From Dyadobacter fermentans (GTDB lineage: Bacteria > Bacteroidota > Bacteroidia > Cytophagales > Spirosomataceae), in assembly GCF_019924045.1 (NCBI RefSeq), contig NZ_JAHXBN010000011.1:310001-374000 (forward strand): 64,000 bases of DNA, in the 5' to 3' direction. Each line of letters opens with the position of its first letter. Within the stretch, counting starts at the first letter, position 1. This document shows positions 26,271-34,696 of this stretch, piece after piece. The notes beneath the pieces are model-generated. The model worked only from the letters and a program-made list of their open reading frames with translations, was not told where the DNA came from and did no database searches. A program made the translations under genes and the position numbers.

Positions 26271-29200
26271 ATGAAGAAAAAAATACGTGACTTGTTCCTG
26301 CTCAGCCTCGTCTGCCTGAGCATTGCGCAGTCGCTGCTCGCACAAAACGTGACAGTGAAAGGCAAAGTGACCGACGAAAAGGGCGAAATGATTCCCGGTG
26401 CCAGCGTGACGGTAAAGGGTTCTCAACAAGGGACACTGACAGACGCCGAAGGTGTGTACAACATCGATGTGGCAGGTAATGCGACGCTCGTATTTTCATT
26501 CCTTGGATATCTGAAAGAAGAAGTGGCCGTATTGAACCGCTCGACCATCGATGTCTCGCTGAAAACCGATACCAAGGCCCTGGAAGAAGTAGTGGTGGTA
26601 GGTTACGGAACCCAGCGCAAGATCGAAACGACTGGTTCCATTGCGTCCGTAAAAGCAGCCGACCTCGTGCAAACGCCCGTAGCGAACGTTGCCCAGGGCC
26701 TTCAATCACGTGTTGCAGGGGTGCAGATCAACCAGAACACCGGCTCTCCCGGGGGAAATGTGAGCGTGCGCATACGGGGTACCAACTCCATCAACGGCTC
26801 TTCAGAACCGCTTTACGTAGTGGACGGTATCCAGATTTCCAATGGTGGCGGCATCAACGACGTGAGCCCGCTTTCGACCATTAACCCTAATGATATTGAG
26901 TCTGTTGAAGTATTGAAAGACGCTTCCGCCTCGGCCATTTACGGCGCCCGCGCGGCCAATGGCGTGATTCTGATCACCACCAAACGTGGTAAAAGCGGCA
27001 ACACACGGGTTACCTACGATGGCTACTACGGTTCTCAGAAAGTTAACAAAATGTTGAAAACCCTGAATGCTTCGGAGTTTGCACAACTTGAAAATGAAGT
27101 ATTTAAGAATAACTATTATCCTAACCCCGCTTCGCTCGGCGAGGGCGTAAACTGGCAGAAGGTGATATTCCGAAAAGCACCGATCCAGAACCACCAATTG
27201 TCGATCAATGGAGGTAATGAAAAGACCCAGCTTGCATTGTCGCTCAACTATTTCGACCAGGAAGGAACATTACGCGGTTCCGCTTTTACACGCTATTCAT
27301 TCCGTCTCAACCTCGACCACCAGATCAGCAAGAATATCAAAGTGGGTACCAGCATTCTCAGCAGCTACTCCATTGCCGACGGTATCCAGACCGGCAGCAC
27401 CGACATTGGTAACGCGGGCGTGGTGACGACCTCCGTGCTTGGTGCGGCCATAGGCGCTCCTCCAACTTTGCAGCCATATCGTGCCGATGGTACTTTGTTC
27501 CCATTCGGCGAACAGGCCGGCGGCCAGTACCGCGAGGTAGTCAACCCACTCAACTTTACTGAAATCCTCAACAAAAGAGCGATCAAACGTACACTCGCCA
27601 ATGTGTATGGAGATTTCAAATTATTGAAGGGCCTAACTTATCGTGCTTCCTTCAATATCGATATGAAAGGCGAGCTCTATGATTTCTATTCGCCTCGCTC
27701 GATCGTGAACAAAAGCGACCTGACCGACGCCTCCGGCAGCGGTACAAAGCAGAATGTCAATGGCCTCGCATTGCTCCACGAAAGCATCCTTACCTACGCC
27801 ACCAATTTCGGCAAAAACCATACTTTCAAGGCTACGGCGGTATTCGGGACACAATTAGACCAATACAACGAAAACCTAATGAGTGCGTCCGGCTTCCCGA
27901 ACGACGCTACTCAGAACGAGGCCATGCAACTGGCCCTGACACGCACAGTGAGCAGTTTCAGAAGCAGCCAGCGACTTGACTCCTACCTCGCCCGCGTCAA
28001 CTACGGTTTCAAGGACAAATTCTTCCTGGATTTGACGGCGCGCGTCGACGGGTCGAGCAAGTTCGGAGCGAACCACAAATACGGAATGTTCCCGGCGATT
28101 TCGGCGGCCTATCGTCTGATCGAGGAACCGTTTATGAAAGATATTACCTGGATTTCCGACTTGAAAATCCGTGGTAGCTTTGGTATCACTGGTAATGCGG
28201 GTGGTATTGACCCCTACCAGTCCCTCGCGACGGTGGCCGCTAATGGAAGCAACTACATGATCAACCACGGTTATGTAACAGGTATCGACCCTACCCGCAT
28301 TGCCAACCCGGACCTCCGTTGGGAACGTTCGAAGCAGAGCAATTTCGGGATCGACCTGAGCTTGCTCAATAACCGCATCAGTGTCATCGCCGACGTTTAC
28401 CACAAGAAAACCGACGACCTGCTGTACGTAAAAACGCTTCCGCTGAGCTCGGGTTACGGAACCATTACCGGTAATTACGCCGGACTTCAGAACAAAGGTC
28501 TGGAACTAGCCGTGAATGCGCGCATCCTGGATGGTCCGTTAAAATGGGATGTTTCGGCCAACACGACGATCAACCGCAACAAAGTACTCGGCCTCGATGG
28601 CGGTGTGACCAGCGAACGCTTCATCACCACTTACACGCTTTTGAAAGTGGGAGAACCGCTGGGCGTATTCAAAACGTACGTTTTCGACGGCATCAACCAG
28701 ACTGGCGAGACGATTCTACCCGGTTATGACGGACGCCTCGGCGGCCATAAGGTGAAGGACATCAACGGCGATGGACAAATCACCTCGGCCGACCAGGTTA
28801 TCACCGGAAACCCGAACCCCAAATTCATTTACGGCTTCTCGACTAACCTCTCTTACAAAGGTTTCGACCTGGCGGCATTCCTGTCGGGATCACAGGGTAA
28901 CGACATTTACAATGCAAGCCGTTTATCTTTCGAAAACCCGCTCGGCCAACGCAACCTGCTGGCAGGCGTGGTAGACCGATGGTCGCCAACGAACGCCAGC
29001 AACCAGTACGTGAGCGGATTCCAGGGCGGTCGTCTGCCGATCACCAATTATGTAGTCGAAGACGGTTCCTACCTGCGCTGCAAGAACATCACGCTCGGCT
29101 ACACAATCCCGCGCTTCAAGGGTGTGCAGGGCATTCGCGTGTATGTGAGCGCAAACAACCTGTTTACGATCACGAATTACAGCGGATTTGATCCGGAGGT

Positions 29201-29297
29201 CAACACCTATGCGGGCTCAAACACCGCTATTGGTATCGACAACCTCGTGTACCCGCAAGCGAAATCGTTCCTGGGCGGAATCCAGGTTACTTTCTAA
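26271..29297 (+). CDS. SusC/RagA TonB-dependent outer-membrane transporter (no STN domain)
   Basis: 1008 residues from the ATG at 26271, with signal peptide ending SLLAQ, a CarboxypepD_reg-like domain (VKGKVTDEKGEMIPGASVTV), TonB-box-like LEEVVVVGYGTQ, plug motifs (QSRVAGVQINQN, EPLYVVDGIQIS, GARAANGVILITT) and the barrel. It lacks STN, which fits control by the LacI protein rather than by a sigma/FecR pair. An upstream TTG in frame would spoil the signal peptide. First gene of the flavin-containing locus. Confidence 0.92.
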   Translation: MKKKIRDLFLLSLVCLSIAQSLLAQNVTVKGKVTDEKGEMIPGASVTVKGSQQGTLTDAEGVYNIDVAGNATLVFSFLGYLKEEVAVLNRSTIDVSLKTDTKALEEVVVVGYGTQRKIETTGSIASVKAADLVQTPVANVAQGLQSRVAGVQINQNTGSPGGNVSVRIRGTNSINGSSEPLYVVDGIQISNGGGINDVSPLSTINPNDIESVEVLKDASASAIYGARAANGVILITTKRGKSGNTRVTYDGYYGSQKVNKMLKTLNASEFAQLENEVFKNNYYPNPASLGEGVNWQKVIFRKAPIQNHQLSINGGNEKTQLALSLNYFDQEGTLRGSAFTRYSFRLNLDHQISKNIKVGTSILSSYSIADGIQTGSTDIGNAGVVTTSVLGAAIGAPPTLQPYRADGTLFPFGEQAGGQYREVVNPLNFTEILNKRAIKRTLANVYGDFKLLKGLTYRASFNIDMKGELYDFYSPRSIVNKSDLTDASGSGTKQNVNGLALLHESILTYATNFGKNHTFKATAVFGTQLDQYNENLMSASGFPNDATQNEAMQLALTRTVSSFRSSQRLDSYLARVNYGFKDKFFLDLTARVDGSSKFGANHKYGMFPAISAAYRLIEEPFMKDITWISDLKIRGSFGITGNAGGIDPYQSLATVAANGSNYMINHGYVTGIDPTRIANPDLRWERSKQSNFGIDLSLLNNRISVIADVYHKKTDDLLYVKTLPLSSGYGTITGNYAGLQNKGLELAVNARILDGPLKWDVSANTTINRNKVLGLDGGVTSERFITTYTLLKVGEPLGVFKTYVFDGINQTGETILPGYDGRLGGHKVKDINGDGQITSADQVITGNPNPKFIYGFSTNLSYKGFDLAAFLSGSQGNDIYNASRLSFENPLGQRNLLAGVVDRWSPTNASNQYVSGFQGGRLPITNYVVEDGSYLRCKNITLGYTIPRFKGVQGIRVYVSANNLFTITNYSGFDPEVNTYAGSNTAIGIDNLVYPQAKSFLGGIQVTF

Positions 29298-29338
29298 CCA
29301 TTCCTGAATCCTCTTGCCTGAACAGGGCTAAAAATGAT

Positions 29339-30832
29339 ATGAAAAAGCTACTGAAATTAACCACATACCTGGGCATGGCCGGTACGGCGCTCATCGCTCC
29401 CTCCTGCCAGCTCGACGAGACGATCTATTCGTCTATTTACACCGACGCATTTTACAAAACCGCAGCCGACGCCGAAAAAGGGTTGATCTCCGTTTACGGC
29501 GCATTAGGGAGCCTTGGTGGCGGCCCGGCCATGACACTTGTCGCGGATTTCAGCGACGACCAGACCTACCCCCGCGGCGTAGTGGGCCGCAATACTCTGA
29601 CTCAATTTACCTACGACGTCAATTACACCACGCAACGCAGCAACTCCCGCCTCAATGAATCACCGCAGCAAATCTGGACATCCTGCTACGCCGGTATCGA
29701 AAAGGCCAACTGGGTGATCGCCAAAGTACCCGACGCCATGATGGACGAAACGCGCAAGAAGCAAATTGTGGGTGAAGCATACTTCCTTCGGGCATTCTAC
29801 CATTGGTTTTTAAGTAAAAACTTCGGGGATATTCCGGTTAAAATTTCTCCAAGCTACTCGGAAACGGATGCCCTTACCGCGAAAAGCCCCAAGGCCGATG
29901 TTTATAAGCAGATCTACGCCGACCTCGACCAGGCGCTCAATGCCGGGCTGGTTTCCTATCCCAACGTTGAGAAGGGCCGCGTAGCAAAGGAGGTTGTAAA
30001 TGCATTGTATGCAAAAGCCGCTTTATACAACGAAGACTGGGCCAAAGCGCTGGAACAGGCTAAAATCGTGATCAACTCGGGCAAATATGCGCTCATGAGC
30101 GACGTACGCGATGTGTACAAATATGATAAGGAGGATGCTGCGCGTATCGAGAACATGTGGGCATTCGAGGTGGATCCCGTTTCTCCGGGCCTTGGCCACC
30201 AGCTGACAGGCCTCTGCGGCCCTCCGGGAAGCGCCGGGCCCGAATATGCCCGTACTTCCTACGGATCGATGTTCGCCTACCAGGCATTCTTTGATTCATT
30301 CGACCCGGCCGACAAGCGCCGCACTTTGCTGGACACCAACTACATCGACAAAAACGGCAAAGTGGTGCCTCAAAAAGGCATTACGCCAATTACCACGAAA
30401 GGCGTGTTGATTAAGAAATACCAGGATCCGGTATCGACCGTAGGCCTGATCCCCAACATCCCGATCTTCCGCCTGCCCGACGTGTACCTCATCGCGGCCG
30501 AGGCGGAGGCACGTCTGAACGGGGCTACTGCCGCTGCTTATGACTTCGTCAACCCGATTAGAAAACGCGCGGGCCTGGCCGATCTGAAAACGGGTCTGAC
30601 CAAAGACGCATTGATCGAAGCGATTTTGCAGGAACGTGCCTGGGAATTTTTCGCGGAAGGCGACCGCTGGTACGACCTCACTCGCACAGGCAAGTTCCTG
30701 ACCGTGATCCCGAAAGCGGTGAACGAAGTGTACCCGACCCGCAACGTGACGGCCAAAAACAAATATTTCCCGATCCCGCTCGACGAGATCAATGCCAATG
30801 CGAAGCTGGAACAGAATCCCGACTGGAAATAG
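29339..30832 (+). CDS. SusD/RagB family glycan-binding lipoprotein
   Basis: 497 residues, lipobox IAPSCQLDE, SusD fold with GEAYFLRAFYHWFLSKNFG, RLPDVYLIAAEAEARL, and LQERAWEFFAEGDRWYDLTRTG plus KYFPIPLDEINAN. It partners the SusC encoded 41 bases upstream. A perfect palindrome follows its stop. Confidence 0.93.
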   Translation: MKKLLKLTTYLGMAGTALIAPSCQLDETIYSSIYTDAFYKTAADAEKGLISVYGALGSLGGGPAMTLVADFSDDQTYPRGVVGRNTLTQFTYDVNYTTQRSNSRLNESPQQIWTSCYAGIEKANWVIAKVPDAMMDETRKKQIVGEAYFLRAFYHWFLSKNFGDIPVKISPSYSETDALTAKSPKADVYKQIYADLDQALNAGLVSYPNVEKGRVAKEVVNALYAKAALYNEDWAKALEQAKIVINSGKYALMSDVRDVYKYDKEDAARIENMWAFEVDPVSPGLGHQLTGLCGPPGSAGPEYARTSYGSMFAYQAFFDSFDPADKRRTLLDTNYIDKNGKVVPQKGITPITTKGVLIKKYQDPVSTVGLIPNIPIFRLPDVYLIAAEAEARLNGATAAAYDFVNPIRKRAGLADLKTGLTKDALIEAILQERAWEFFAEGDRWYDLTRTGKFLTVIPKAVNEVYPTRNVTAKNKYFPIPLDEINANAKLEQNPDWK

Positions 30833-30846
30833 TGGAGGGTGAATAG

Positions 30847-30868
30847 GGAAGCCCCGGCCGGGGCTTCC
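30847..30868. repeat. 22-bp perfect GC-rich palindrome after susD
   Basis: GGAAGCCCCGG joined directly to CCGGGGCTTCC. The RNA would form a very stable hairpin just after the SusD stop and before the next gene, without a T run. It may protect or process the mRNA so that SusCD are made in excess of the enzymes downstream. Confidence 0.7.
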
Positions 30869-30895
30869 TTCGGACAGCACAAGGAATATAAAACG

Positions 30896-31828
30896 ATGAT
30901 TCAGCTAATGCTTCTGTTTTCACTATGCTGCACTTCCCCCAACCGGGAAGGCAGCATTCGTGAATACAAAATCACCGAAAACGATACGCTCAGCTACACC
31001 CTGAAACTGGCACTTGATGAAAAGGGCCAGCCGCAATACTTTTTCAGGAACATTTTTACACCGGTTTGCTACACCAACGAATGCAAGCCGGTGTACATCA
31101 ACTTCTATTGGGATCTGCTCGGCAACTACGAACGCTACGACCTGCCGGAAGGTAAAGTACTCACGAAGGTTGATCATGACGAATTCAAAGAGGAGGATTA
31201 CCAGAAATTACAGGATATCCTTGCCCAGAACAACTCCATTTTCGCAGATCTTAAAATGGAAGATCTCATCGCAAAAGGCACCGATAACCTCACGGATTCC
31301 GTCGACGCAAAGGCCGGCGCGACTTTGAAAACCATTAAAAACCAGGTGATCGACGGAGCGGTTTATACCTGCTACACACTATGGCACATTGCTTATGGCA
31401 AAGCGGTGCCCGAAATGCAGAAAATCATCGAAACCTATTCGAGCGACGCATTGCTCCACCGGTTTCTGGGAAGCAAAAATCACCATTATCAATACTGGGC
31501 GATGGCGAAAGTGATGGATGCAAGCGGTGCCGTTAAGAAGCCTTTCGAAAAGGATATTGAAACGATTATCGCCGGAAAGAATGGCTTTATCGCCAAATAT
31601 GCCTTACAACATGTGGGAAATGATTTTTTCAAAACGGAGCAAAGGCAAAACTGGCTTTGGGAAACCTATCAGAAAACGGGTTATGCGATGCAGATAGCCA
31701 TATTGAAAAAGCTCATAAAAAGCACAACAAAAATCTCCAACGCTTTGGCATCAAGCCTGCAATCCAGCTTACCCAATGCCAATGAAGAACAAACTCTACT
31801 AATCCAAAAAATCTTACAGAAACCATGA
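30896..31828 (+). CDS. Exported protein with flavinylation-like GAT motif; probable ApbE substrate
   Basis: 310 residues from the ATG at 30896: a short hydrophobic leader with a Cys pair (MLLFSLCCTSP), a beta-rich half (QPQYFFRNIFTPVCYTN, CKPVYINFYWDLLGNYERY) and then DSVDAKAGATLKTI, very like the D-x-(S/T)-G-A-T sites in FMN-binding domains of NqrC and RnfG, where the Thr carries covalent FMN. Thr143 is the candidate residue. A helical tail follows. ApbE, which makes that bond, is two genes downstream. No named family is certain. The stop overlaps the next start by four bases. Confidence 0.6.
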   Translation: MIQLMLLFSLCCTSPNREGSIREYKITENDTLSYTLKLALDEKGQPQYFFRNIFTPVCYTNECKPVYINFYWDLLGNYERYDLPEGKVLTKVDHDEFKEEDYQKLQDILAQNNSIFADLKMEDLIAKGTDNLTDSVDAKAGATLKTIKNQVIDGAVYTCYTLWHIAYGKAVPEMQKIIETYSSDALLHRFLGSKNHHYQYWAMAKVMDASGAVKKPFEKDIETIIAGKNGFIAKYALQHVGNDFFKTEQRQNWLWETYQKTGYAMQIAILKKLIKSTTKISNALASSLQSSLPNANEEQTLLIQKILQKP

Positions 31829-33645
31829 CCATATTTTTAAAAATCAGGAAGTTGTTGGGAATTTTTGTTTTGATGTTTTTGATGTTTCCTGTTTTGGCCC
31901 AAAATCATGTTTTTGTGGAAACAGAATCTTTTGAAGACAAGGGCGGCTGGGTAATCGACCAGCAATCTTTCGTCGTCATGAACTCTTCCTATATCATGGC
32001 TCACGGAATGGGCCGGCCCGTCAAGGATGCCGCCACGACCGTTAAGTTTCCCAAAACGGGGAAGTACCATTTGTGGGTTCGCACCAAAGACTGGGCACCT
32101 TTTCCGAAAGGACCGGGCAAGTTCCAGGTGTTGGTGGATGGCAAATCCGTCGGCGGGACTTTCGGCGAGAGCGGCTCGGATACCTGGAAATGGTATGACG
32201 GCGGGGTGATCGACATTCAGAATGCAACCACTAAGCTGGCATTGAAGGACCTTACCGGCTTCAACGGCCGTTGCGATGCATTGCTTTTTACCGACGACTT
32301 GAAATTCACCCCACCTAACGAACTGGAAGCGTTAACTTCCTTCCGCAGGAAACTCCTGAACCTGACTGATAAGCCCCAGGAAGCCGGCCGGTACGACCTT
32401 GTGGTGGTAGGTGGCGGCATTGCGGGTACCTGTGCGGCTATTTCCGCGGCCCGGATGGGCCTTACCGTGGCATTGATCCAGGACCGCCCCGTGCTTGGCG
32501 GCAACAACAGTTCGGAAGTGCGGGTTCATTTGATGGGCGATGTGGACAAAAACCATTATCCCAAACTCGGCCGCATTGTACGCGAAATGGACAACGGCGA
32601 CCCCGGCAACGGTAACCCGGACGCGAAAGAATACGGCGATGCACGCAAAATCTCAATTGTAAAAGCTGAAAAGAACATTTCGCTATTTCTGAACACCCAC
32701 GTTTTTAAAGTAGAAAAAGAGCATGACATCATCACGGCGGTAGTCGGTCGCGACATTGCCACCAACCAGGAGCGCCGCTTTTCCGGCTCGTTTTTCTCGG
32801 ATTGCACGGGCGATGGCACGGTAGGGTTCCTCGCCGGCGCGGAGTTCCGCATGGGCCGTGAGAGCAAAGCCGAAACCGGCGAGTCGCTGGCGGCGGACAA
32901 GAGCGATGATTTTACATTGGGCACCTCCAATCTGTGGGCTTCCGTCGATCGCGACACCGTATCGTCGTTCCCCGAAACGCCCTGGGCGATGCAGTTTTCG
33001 GATGAATACCATATCGATGAGCCGAAGTCAGACTGGCAATGGGAAACCGGCTTCGGCAATTTCAATACCATTACCCAGGCCGAACAGATCCGCGACCATA
33101 ACCTCCGCGCCATTTACGGCAACTGGTCGTATTTGAAAAAGAACAAAGGGGCTAAATACGGTAAGAAAGAGCTGGCTTGGGTGGCGTACATCGGCGGCAA
33201 ACGCGAATCGCGCCGCATTATCGGTGATTATGTTTTAAATCAAATGGATATCCAGGAAGGGAAATTCTACCCCGACGGCTCGGTAACCGCTACCTGGACG
33301 ATCGACCTGCATTTCCCTGATGCCAAAAACAGCAAGTATTTCGAAGGCCAGGAGTTTTTCGCGGGTACCAAGCACATCAAAGTGGCGCCCTACACGATTC
33401 CCTACCGCTGCCTTTATTCCAAAAACATCCAAAACCTCTTCATGGCGGGCCGCAACATCAGTACTACGCACGTGGCGTTCGGGAGTACCCGCGTGATGCG
33501 TACGTGCGGGATGATGGGCGAAGTCGTGGGGTTTGCTTCCTACATCGCGGCCAAGTATAAAACCAGTCCGCGCGGCGTATACAAAGACCATTTGCCCGAA
33601 CTAACCGGCATTCTCAAAGGCGAGACACTAGCCCCGCAACCCTGA
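31825..33645 (+). CDS. Exported FAD-dependent oxidoreductase with N-terminal golvesin-like domain
   Basis: 606 residues. Signal peptide (LGIFVLMFLMFPVLAQ); residues about 27-160 form a beta-sandwich of the golvesin/xanthan-lyase-like type (YHLWVRTKDWAPFPKGPGKF); from residue 190 a Rossmann FAD domain (GGGIAGTCAAISAARMG, VLGGNNSSEVR) continues as the FAD_oxidored family, with IGGKRESRRIIGDY and NLFMAGRNISTTHVAFGSTRVM. It should oxidise a substrate outside the cytosol, probably a sugar or glycoside. Its ATG overlaps the stop of the GAT-motif protein, tying their synthesis together. Confidence 0.85.
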   Translation: MTIFLKIRKLLGIFVLMFLMFPVLAQNHVFVETESFEDKGGWVIDQQSFVVMNSSYIMAHGMGRPVKDAATTVKFPKTGKYHLWVRTKDWAPFPKGPGKFQVLVDGKSVGGTFGESGSDTWKWYDGGVIDIQNATTKLALKDLTGFNGRCDALLFTDDLKFTPPNELEALTSFRRKLLNLTDKPQEAGRYDLVVVGGGIAGTCAAISAARMGLTVALIQDRPVLGGNNSSEVRVHLMGDVDKNHYPKLGRIVREMDNGDPGNGNPDAKEYGDARKISIVKAEKNISLFLNTHVFKVEKEHDIITAVVGRDIATNQERRFSGSFFSDCTGDGTVGFLAGAEFRMGRESKAETGESLAADKSDDFTLGTSNLWASVDRDTVSSFPETPWAMQFSDEYHIDEPKSDWQWETGFGNFNTITQAEQIRDHNLRAIYGNWSYLKKNKGAKYGKKELAWVAYIGGKRESRRIIGDYVLNQMDIQEGKFYPDGSVTATWTIDLHFPDAKNSKYFEGQEFFAGTKHIKVAPYTIPYRCLYSKNIQNLFMAGRNISTTHVAFGSTRVMRTCGMMGEVVGFASYIAAKYKTSPRGVYKDHLPELTGILKGETLAPQP

Positions 33646-33652
33646 TTTTACA

Positions 33653-34696
33653 TTGAATAACCTTGTGATACATATTGCCGGAGTAATATCCACACTTCTC
33701 CTGACGCTGCCGTTGGTAACAATGGCAGCTCCGGTGAAGGATACTGCTATGATCTCCATCCAGGGAGAGGCGCAGGGGACCACGTACCACATCCGCTATT
33801 TCGATCCGCAAAACCGCAATTTCAAGCATTCCATCGACTCGGTTCTGACTGAATTCGACAAATGCCTGTCACTCTATCGCTCCGATTCCGAGCTTTCCGC
33901 ATTCAATCGTACTTCGCGGCATACTTTCCGGTCAGCGTGGTTTTACGAGGTTTTGGTTAAATCAAACGAAATCCATGCGGCTACGGGCGGGGCTTTCGAC
34001 CCTACAATCATGCCGGTTTCGGAGGCTTATGGTTTTGGGAATAAAAAGAATGTGGATCCGGAAAACGTGAACATGGATTCGTTGCTGCAATTTGTTGGTT
34101 TTAAACACATTGAATTCAACCAAAAGGAAGTGAGCAGCCCACCGGGCGTGCGACTGGATTTCAATGGCATTGCGCAGGGCTATTCCGTGGACATTGTTGG
34201 GGCGTTTCTGAGAAGCCACGGCATTCATCGCTTTATGGTCGAGATTGGTGGGGAAGTGATTTGCTCGGGTACCAAAAACAACGGCCGCCCCTGGGTTACC
34301 GGCATTGAAAACCCGCTAAGACCCGCTGCACTGGCAGCTACGGTAGCCCTCACCAACCGCGCCATGACCACCGCAGGTAACTACCATAACCATTTTACCC
34401 GCAACGGCATTACTTACAACCACATTATCGACCCGCGCTCCGGCGGCCGGCGCTCCGGCGGCCGGCGGAGCGGCTCGATGGAGCAAACCCCGCTGCTGAG
34501 CGTGACCGTATTCGCAAAGGACGCCATCACCGCCGATGGCTACGACACCGCCTTCTTTGTGATGGGCTCCGAAGCGACCAAAACCTTTTTGAAAAACCGG
34601 AAAGATATCGACGTGTATATGCTTTACACCAATGAAGAAGGGCATTTAATGTCCTACGCGACCGACGGTATCAAAGAATTTATCCAGGAAAAATGA
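33653..34696 (+). CDS. apbE: FAD:protein FMN transferase
   Basis: 347 residues with an N-terminal hydrophobic export segment. ApbE features are QGTTYHIRY, FDPTIMPVSEAYGFG, RLDFNGIAQGYSVD, VEIGGEVICSG and YNHIIDPRSG near the end. It moves FMN from FAD onto Thr of exported proteins. After IDPRSG there is an unusual Arg/Gly insertion (SGGRRSGGRRSG) encoded by a perfect 15-base tandem repeat at 34436-34465, in a loop that does not carry catalytic residues in the family. TTG at 33653 is the best start. It overlaps the next gene by four bases. Confidence 0.93.
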   Translation: MNNLVIHIAGVISTLLLTLPLVTMAAPVKDTAMISIQGEAQGTTYHIRYFDPQNRNFKHSIDSVLTEFDKCLSLYRSDSELSAFNRTSRHTFRSAWFYEVLVKSNEIHAATGGAFDPTIMPVSEAYGFGNKKNVDPENVNMDSLLQFVGFKHIEFNQKEVSSPPGVRLDFNGIAQGYSVDIVGAFLRSHGIHRFMVEIGGEVICSGTKNNGRPWVTGIENPLRPAALAATVALTNRAMTTAGNYHNHFTRNGITYNHIIDPRSGGRRSGGRRSGSMEQTPLLSVTVFAKDAITADGYDTAFFVMGSEATKTFLKNRKDIDVYMLYTNEEGHLMSYATDGIKEFIQEK

